Source: JBCDBH01 sp039184055 (lineage in GTDB: Bacteria; Acidobacteriota; Thermoanaerobaculia; Multivoradales; J023). Taken from it: a DNA stretch of 34,063 nucleotides. Positions 8,340 through 16,000 of the stretch are shown here, piece after piece. The position numbers and the translations under genes were made by a program. Position 1 is the first letter of the stretch; the number at the start of each line of letters is the position of its first letter. The stretch covers positions 1 through 34,063 of the forward strand of contig JBCDBH010000017.1 in assembly GCA_039184055.1 (NCBI GenBank), written 5' to 3'. The notes beneath the pieces were generated by a model. That model was not told the origin of the DNA, did no database searches, and saw only the letters and a program-made list of their open reading frames with translations.

Positions 8340-9623
8340 ATGGTTACACGGATCAAAACAGCGGTCGTTTGGGTCTCGGTCGTCGCGATGGCCCTTGCTT
8401 TCGGTTGCGCCCAGCCTCCCGAGGCGCCGGTCGTCGAATCGGCGATGACGGAGGTCGCGGGTCCCACCGCGGATTGGCCGCAGTGGCGTGGCCCCGAGCG
8501 CAATGGGGTCGCCACGTCTCTCGAGGGTCTCGCCGAAGGGTTCGGGGCGGAGTACCCGGCCGAAGTATGGCGTCGGCCGATCGGCGATGGGTTCGCCGGC
8601 ATCGCGGTGGCGGGAGGCGTCGTCTATACGCTTGCCGCCGATGTCGACAGCGAGACCGAGAGCCTGTTGGCTCTCGCCGCGCGCACCGGTGAGGAACAGT
8701 GGGCCGTGTCGCTCGGTCCGACTCTGATGGAAAGTCACGGCAACGGGCCCCGTTCGGCACCGGCGGTGATGGACGACACGGTCTACGCGCTCGGCAGTCA
8801 GGGTCGATTGCTTGCCGTGGCCCTCGACGGCAGCGAGCGCTGGCGATTCGATTTCGCGCCGCCGCCGACGTGGGGCTACGCCGCTTCGCCTTTGATCGAG
8901 GGTGATGTGGTCATCGTGCATGGCCGCTTGGCGGATGGCGCCGCCGGCGTGGTGCACGGATTCGATCGGACTACGGGTGCGCTCGAGTGGTCGGCCGGTG
9001 AAGGTGGCGTCGGCTATGGCTCGCCGCTCGGTGTCGAGATCGACGGGGTGCGTCAGGTGGCGTCCTTCGTCGGCAGCGGGTTGATCGGGGTCGATCCCAC
9101 GAACGGTGACGTGCTCTGGCGTCATCCTTGGGACACCTCGTACGACGTCAACGCCGCCGAACCCGTGGTGATTGCGCCCGATCGTCTCTATTTGTCGTCG
9201 GGATACGGGGTCGGCGCGGCGGTCATCGAGGTGAGCCGCGACGGTGAGGCGTGGCGGGTCGAAGAGATCTGGCGGGGTCGTCAGATGAAGAACCACTTCA
9301 GCTCGTCGGTGCTCGTCGACGGGGTGATTTACGGTTTCGACAACAGCGTGATCAAAGCGATCCGCGCCGAAGACGGGCTGGAGCTATGGAAGGCGCGTGG
9401 TTTTGGCAAGGGCTCGATCGTGGTGTCGGGTGAGCACTTGCTCGTGCTCGGTGAGCGTGGCGAACTCGGTTTGGTCGAGGCGAATCCCGAGGCGTTTGTC
9501 GAGCTCGGTCGCGTGCGGGTGCTCGAAGGACGGAGCTGGACGCCACCGAGCGTCGCCGGTCGCTGGTTCTTCGCCCGCAATCACGACGAGATCGTCGCCT
9601 TGATTCTGGTTGGAGACGATTGA
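8340..9623 (+). CDS. PQQ-type beta-propeller lipoprotein
   Basis: A 427-residue predicted lipoprotein. The N-terminus has a basic start (MVTRIK), a hydrophobic stretch and a lipobox ending LAFGC at about residue 23, so lipidation at that cysteine and periplasmic exposure are expected. The rest is a series of PQQ/Trp-docking beta-propeller blades: DWPQWRGPERNG near the start, then repeats such as LLALAARTGEEQWAV, LLAVALDGSERWRF, GFDRTTGALEWSA, GVDPTNGDVLWRHPW and IRAEDGLELWKARG. The DWPQWRGP opening is typical of the 'outer membrane protein assembly factor BamB-like/PQQ-binding-like beta-propeller' group, often scaffolds or dehydrogenase relatives. No catalytic site can be assigned. The start is supported by AGGAG 7 bases upstream. 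It is transcribed away from the oxidoreductase operon and ends before a hairpin terminator, so it is probably monocistronic. Confidence 0.88.
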   Translation: MVTRIKTAVVWVSVVAMALAFGCAQPPEAPVVESAMTEVAGPTADWPQWRGPERNGVATSLEGLAEGFGAEYPAEVWRRPIGDGFAGIAVAGGVVYTLAADVDSETESLLALAARTGEEQWAVSLGPTLMESHGNGPRSAPAVMDDTVYALGSQGRLLAVALDGSERWRFDFAPPPTWGYAASPLIEGDVVIVHGRLADGAAGVVHGFDRTTGALEWSAGEGGVGYGSPLGVEIDGVRQVASFVGSGLIGVDPTNGDVLWRHPWDTSYDVNAAEPVVIAPDRLYLSSGYGVGAAVIEVSRDGEAWRVEEIWRGRQMKNHFSSSVLVDGVIYGFDNSVIKAIRAEDGLELWKARGFGKGSIVVSGEHLLVLGERGELGLVEANPEAFVELGRVRVLEGRSWTPPSVAGRWFFARNHDEIVALILVGDD

Positions 9624-9636
9624 CCGAAGATCTCGT

Positions 9637-9664
9637 GCCGGGAAATCCATGTTTCCCGGCTTTG
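9637..9664 (+). terminator. Hairpin terminator after the lipoprotein gene
   Basis: A perfect 9-bp stem, GCCGGGAAA (9637-9645) with TTTCCCGGC (9652-9660), has a 6-base loop and is followed by TTTGGG. The U tract is short, so efficiency is uncertain. It insulates the lipoprotein gene from the biosynthetic cluster. Confidence 0.65.
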
Positions 9665-9826
9665 GGAGAAGGCTCCTCCGAAGGCGCGGATCGAGTGATT
9701 TTTCGGTGATTACAAGCGTCGGTGAAGACAAAACGTCCTGGCGGGAAAATCCCCTCGTTTGCCTCTCTGGGTGCCGAATCTCTTCAATTTCTTTACAGAA
9801 AGACGGGATTCTCTTCTTGCTCACAC

Positions 9827-9856
9827 TTGCTGCTTTGCTCAGTTTCTCTTTATACT
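9827..9856 (+). promoter_or_regulatory. Candidate promoter of the biosynthetic cluster
   Basis: A sigma-70-like pair, TTGCTG (9827-9832) and TATACT (9851-9856), is separated by 18 bp inside the only clearly AT-richer stretch of this part of the window (about 9690-9880). A small inverted repeat, TGAAC-GAGCG-GTTCA (9859-9873), lies just downstream, over the expected transcription start, and could be an operator or the first hairpin of the transcript. A second TTGACA at 9902 has no good -10 partner. Confidence 0.45.
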
Positions 9857-9873
9857 GTTGAACGAGCGGTTCA

Positions 9874-10096
9874 TCTGGGCATAAAGCCTCGATGAATTCA
9901 CTTGACACAGAGCTCGGACTGGCCCTAGGACGCGGGACGGAACGAGCTCGATGCCGGCTCCCTCAGGTCGGCAAGTTGCAGAAGCCCGCGCGCCAAGGCG
10001 GGCTGAACGCGATGCCTATCCCCCTGGCGTCGCTCATCCGTCTCCATCAGGGTTTTTGGTCGAGGCCTGAGCAAGCGAGACGACTCATCAGATTGC
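9874..10096 (+). promoter_or_regulatory. Long untranslated leader of the NRPS operon
   Basis: If transcription starts near 9862, the first NRPS gene has a leader of about 235 bases. It contains one clear hairpin, AGCCCGC (9983-9989) with GCGGGCT (9998-10004) around an 8-base loop. There is no U tract after it, so it is not an obvious terminator, and I recognise no riboswitch class. A 109-codon reading frame starts at 9892 but lacks a ribosome binding site and overlaps the NRPS start; I treat it as non-coding. Confidence 0.35.
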
Positions 10097-13000
10097 GTGG
10101 ATTGCCCTATGGACGATCATGGGAAGACGTCGTCTCCGTCACGGGGACGGTTGAGCTCGCTGATTGGCCGTCTGAGCAAGGAACGGTCGGGTCGCCCGGC
10201 AGGGATCGAGCGTCGTGCTGATCCCGCTGCCCCGGCTCCTTTGTTGCCGACTCAGCGGCGAATCTGGTTGTTGGACCGGCTCGAGCCCGGCTCGCCGGCC
10301 TATGTGATTGCCGGGCGAGTCGATCTAGACGGCGCGCTCGATGTCGATGCGCTCACCGCCGCCGTGCGTGCGGTCGTAACGTGCCACGAGGCGTTGCGCT
10401 CGTGTTTTCCGGCCAATCGGCATGGTGTGCCCGAGCAGATCGTGTCCGTCGAACCGGTGATCGATGTACCGGTCGTCGAGGTGGCCGATGAGGATGATTC
10501 CGTGGCCGCCGAGGTGCTCGAGAGGGCGCGTCAGCCGTTTGATTTGACCCGAGGGCCGGTCTTTCGCGCCGTGCTTTTGCGTCGTCGTTCCGACGCGCAC
10601 GTCTTGGTCGTGGCGATGCATCACATCGTCGCCGATGGTTGGTCTCTCGGGATCATCTTGCGAGATTTAGTAAACGCTTATCGCTCTTCGTCGGAGCAAG
10701 CTGCGCCACATCCTACGCCTGCGGCACCGGCGGGAAAGAAGGTTCAGCTCGCTGACGTCGCGGCGTGGCACGACGCTCGAAAGATCGACGACAAGGCGAT
10801 CGATCTCGCCTGTGAGCGTCTCGCCGGCGTCGCGCCTCTCGAGTTGCCCACCGACTTTCCTCGTCCGCCAGTGGTCGACGATCATGGCGCGCGCACCGCG
10901 CTATCCCTCCCGTCTACGCTGGCTGAGGCGATTCGGATGTGCGCTCGGGAGCACAAAACCACGGTTTTTACCGTGCTCGCCACGTCGTGGTCGGCCGTCT
11001 TGGCGCGTTTCGCCGGTCAGACTGATTTCGCGATCGGCATGCCGGTGGCGAAACGAAACCGTCGCGAGCTCGAGGATCTGGTCGGCTGTTTGATCGATAC
11101 GCGGGTGTTGCGGATCGATACGCGGGGCGAGCCTTCCTTGCTCGAGCAGATCGAGCGCTTTGGCGCGCAGATGAGCGCCCCGGGTGACGACGTGTCGTTC
11201 GAGCATCTGGTCGATGCGCTCGAGCCGATGCGCGCACGGGATCGGACGCCTGTTTTCCAGGCGATGGTGACGATGAATCCGTCGGCGCTGGCGTCGCAAT
11301 GCCTCGGCACGCTCCAGCTCGCACCGCGGGCGATCGATGTCGGTAGCGCCAAGGTCGACGTGACGCTCGAGCTCAGCGATGCGGGCGAGGGGGCGATCGA
11401 TGCCGTGCTCGAATACCGGACCGCGCTCTTCGAGCCGGCGACCGTCGACCGGTGGGCGAACACGTGGTTGCGGGTGCTCGAAGCGGCGGTGGCCGCGCCG
11501 ACGAGCTCGATGACTCGCTGGCCGTGGCTGGACCAGGCCGGCCGTGAGCAAATCGCGACCTGGAGTCGCCCGGCTCGGCTGAAGCCGGCTTCGACAGTGA
11601 TCACCGATCGCATCGCCACGCAGGGGGAGCTCACGCCCGAGGCCACCGCGGTGGTTGCGGGTGATCACGAGCTCAGCTACCGCGAGATGGTCGATCGCAC
11701 GCGTCAGCTCGCGCACCTGCTACACGAGCACGGGGTGACGGGCGATGACGGCGTTCGCGAGCAGGTCGTCGGTGTGTGCTGGGGTCGTGACGAGGATTTG
11801 CCGGTCATCTTGCTCGGTGTGCTCGAAAGCGGTGCCGCCTACGTCGCGCTCGATCCCGCCTATCCGGCGGAAAGGCTGCGTCAAATTGTCGACGATGCTG
11901 ATCCGGTGCTCGTGCTGACCCGTGACGATTTGCTGCCTGAAGGGCTTGTCGAGCCGAGTCGCGTGCTCGATCTCGAACGACATCGCGATCGTTGGTACGC
12001 ACAACCCTCGCATCGCCCCGACGTGCTTCGTGATTCGGAGCGGATGGCGTATTTGATCTACACCTCGGGCTCGACCGGTCGACCGAAGGGCGTGGCGATT
12101 CGCCATCGTGGCGTGGCGGCGTTGACGGACTGGGCCGAGGCGACCTTTTCGCTCGATACGTTGCGTGGCGTCGGCGCGGTGACCTCGATCAACTTCGATT
12201 TGTCGACTTTCGAATTGTTGGTGCCGTTGGCGCTGGGGGGCACCTCGGTGGTGATGCGGGACGCGCTCGCCTTGGCCGAGGATCCGACGCGTGAACGAGT
12301 TCGTTTGGTCAATACCGTGCCCTCGGCGATGACCGAGCTTCTGCGCCTCGAAGGCGTGCCACCCCACGCCACGGATGTGATCCTGGCCGGTGAGCCACTA
12401 CGCCGCGCCCTGGTCGACCAGGTCCATGCCCTGCCCCGCGTGCGGAAGGTCATGAACGCCTACGGTCCGTCGGAAGACACCACCTACACGACGATCGCGG
12501 ACGTACCGGTCAACGAGCGCTCCGAGCCGGTTCTCGGTCTGCCGATCGACGGCACGCATCTTCACGTGCTCGACGCCGAGCTCAGACCGGTGCCGATCGG
12601 TGTGGTGGGCCAGGTCTTCTTGTCCGGTACGGGCGTGGCGCGTGGGTATTTGGGCTTGCCGCGACGAACCGCGGAGAGCTTCGTTCCCGATCCTTTCGCC
12701 ACCGAGCCCGGCGGGCGTCTTTATCGCACCGGTGACTTGGTGCGACGCGACACCCGTGGCGGGCTCGTATTCCTCGGTCGAGTCGACCATCAGGTGAAGC
12801 TCCGCGGCTTCCGGATCGAGCTCGGTGAGATCGAAGCCGTGCTCGACGATCTCGAGGGCGTGCACGACGCGGTGGTCAAGGTCGAGGGCAGCGGTGCGGA
12901 GGCGCGCCTGGTGGCCTTTGTCGGCATGGGTGAGCAGGTCTCGGACGCCGCGTCGAGCAGCGCCTCGTTGACGGCTACCTCATTGAGTACGGCGGTGGCC

Positions 13001-16000
13001 AAGCGACTGCCGAAGCATATGGTGCCGGCGGTGATCGTCGTGCTCGAAGCGTTGCCACGGCTTCCCAACGGCAAGATCAATCGTGGCGCGTTGCGCGCTC
13101 CCGAAGGCGCGGGAGTGGCATCGGTTTCGCGACCGCCGTCGGGTCCGGTCGAAGAACAATTGGCGCGTCTTTTCGCCGAGGTCTTGGGACGGGATCGTGT
13201 TGACCAAGTGGGGGCCGACGATCACTTCTTTGCTCTCGGTGGCCATTCGTTGCTGGCTGCCCGGGTGGTGGCGCGGATCCGTGAGGCCTTTGGTCGCGAG
13301 CTGCCTTTGGCGACGCTCTTCGATCATCCGACCGTCGCCGAGCTCGCCACGGTGCTGGCCGCCTATGACGAGGCTGAGAACATGGCTCTACCCGAGCTGG
13401 TCGCGGTTCCCCGTGATCGCGATCTGCCGCTTTCCTTCGCACAGGAGCGGCTGTGGTTTCTCGACAAGCTGACGCCGGGTGCCTCGACCTACCACATGCT
13501 CGGTGGCTTCCGGCTTCGTGGACGGATCGATCGTGACGCCCTCGAAGAAGCGTTGTCGGCACTGGTTGCGCGTCATGAGAGTTTGCGCACCACCTTTCAC
13601 GACACCGACGACGGCCCGGTGCAGCGCATCGCGTCGCCGGAGCCGATGACGATCGTCGTTCATGAAGTGGACGACGCCTCGGGTCACGACGAAGCGATCG
13701 AACGGCTCGCACAAGCCCTGCTCGATCGACCTTTCGATCTCGCCACCGGACCACTGTTGCGGGTCGAAATGGTTCGACTGGCGGCGGATGAGCATGTGCT
13801 CTGGGTCGACATGCATCACATCGTGTCGGACGGCTGGTCGATCGGAGTCTTCTGCGACGAGCTGAGCGCCGGCTATCGCAAGGCGATGGAAGAGAGCGAC
13901 GTCGAGATGCCGGACCTCGCGATCGGCGCCGCCGATGTCGCGGTGTGGCAACGTCGGATCGCCGAGCAGGACGGCTGGCGCGCGGCGATCGAGCATTTCC
14001 GGGTCGCCTTGGATGGTCTCGAGCCGTTGCGATTACCCACCGATCGACCTCGACCCGCGTCGGCCGACGCGGCGGGTGATCGAGTCGCGGTGACCGTGAC
14101 GCCGATCTTGGCAAGTCGGATCGAAGCCCTCGCTCGAGCCGCGGGCACGACGCCGTTCGTGGTCGTCACGGCAGCCTATGCGGCGTGTTTGGCGCGCTGG
14201 GCCGGGGTCGAGGATCTCGCCATCGGTACACCCGCGGCGCAGCGTGACCGGGCCAGTCTGGAATCGTTGATCGGCTTCTTCGTCAACACCCTGGTCCTGC
14301 GGGCCGACGTGAGCGGCGATCCGAGTTTCTCGGGTCTGCTCGATCGCTTGAAGCGCACGGTCGGTGCGGCCTTTGCGCATCAACAGGTGCCATTCGAGAA
14401 GCTGGTCGAGGTGCTCGATCCACCGCGTGATCCGTCGACCACGCCGCTGGTCCAGACGATGGTGGCCATGCAGACCACCGATCCGGTGGCGCCGTCGTTA
14501 CCGGGTGTGGCGGTCACACCGTGTGAGGCGCCATCGACCGGGGCGCGTTTCGATCTCACCTTGATGCTGACCGCGACCGTCGACGGTGGGTTCGACGGCG
14601 GGCTCGAGTACCGCACGAGTCTCTTCGATCGATCGACCATGGTCGGCTTGGCGCGGCATCTCGTCGAGGTGCTCGAAGCGGTAGCGAGCGATGCCGAGCA
14701 ACCTCTGTCAGCCTTGCCATTGCCCATGCCGGGCGAGGTTCGTGATGTACCCGCCGTGGCTCGCCGTGAAGATTCGCACAGTGATCGATTGCCGACCGGC
14801 GAGTGGGAAACACGTATCGCGGCGATTTTCGAGACCGTGCTCGATCGGACCGCGATCCGTGCCGACGATGATTTCTTCGCCCTCGGTGGTCACTCGCTTC
14901 TCGCCACTCGCGTGGTGGCGCGTATTCGCAGCGAGCTCGGTGTCGATCTGCCGTTGACCGCGCTCTTCGAGCAGCCGACCGTGGCCCGGCTCGCCAGCCG
15001 TGTCGCGGAGCTCGCCAGCACGCCCGCGAGCGCGAGCCTGCCACCGATCCAACCGGTCGATCGATCGGGCGATACGCCCCTGTCGCTGGCGCAGAATCGT
15101 CTGTGGTTTCTCGACCAGCTCGAAGGTTCGGTGGCGTACCACATCCCCGCCGCGGTGCGTCTCGACGGTCCGCTCGATGGTGATGTGCTCGAGCGGGCGC
15201 TGGCCGTGGTGGAGGATCGTCACGAAGCGTTGCGGACGGTGTTTGTCGAAGGTGAGGACGAGCGTCCGGTCCAGGTCGTGAAGACGACGCGCACGAAGCT
15301 GCAGCGCGTCGATCTGGCGAATCTCGACAGCGAGCGGCGTGAGTTGGCCCTCGACGCACGGCTGCGCGACACCGTGGCGACTCCCTTCGATCTCGCCACG
15401 GGACCCTTGATGCGCACGGTGCTGGTGCGGCTCGCGGCCGAGCACCACGTGCTCTTGGTGGTGCTTCACCACATCGTCGCCGACGGCTGGTCGGCCGGCA
15501 TTCTGATCCGAGAGCTCGGCGCGGCCTATCGAGCCGAGCTCGAAGGCGTGCGTCCCGACCTGCCCGAGCTGCCGATTCAATACGGCACTTTCGCCACGTG
15601 GCAAGAGCGTCACCTCGATGTCGTGCTCGCCGAGCAACTCGACGCGTGGCGCCACCGGCTCGCCGGAGTGCCGACGCTCGATCTACCCACCGATCGACCG
15701 CGTCCCGCGGTGCGTGGGACCGCTGGGGCCGAGGTACCGGTCACGCTCGATCCGGAGCTGGTGGCGAAGGTCGACGCGCTGGCGACCACTACGGGCACGA
15801 CGCGATTCATGATTCTCATGGCCGTTTTTCAAGCGCTTCTCGGGCGCTGGGCCGACCAACGCGATTTCGCGGTGGGCACGCCGGTGGCTGGACGCACGCA
15901 TGCCGAGATCGAGCCCTTGATCGGTTTCTTCGTCAACACCTTGGCGTTGCGCGCCGATCTGAGCGGTGACCCGTCGCTCCGCACGCTGCTCGCGCGGACG

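Noticed and set aside
8285..8602. Upstream extension of the oxidoreductase frame
   Set aside because: It would overlap the start of the divergent lipoprotein gene and adds low-complexity sequence before the Rossmann fold.
9892..10221. 109-codon frame before NRPS1
   Set aside because: No ribosome binding site, no recognisable domain, and 125 bases of overlap with the NRPS1 coding region in a different frame.
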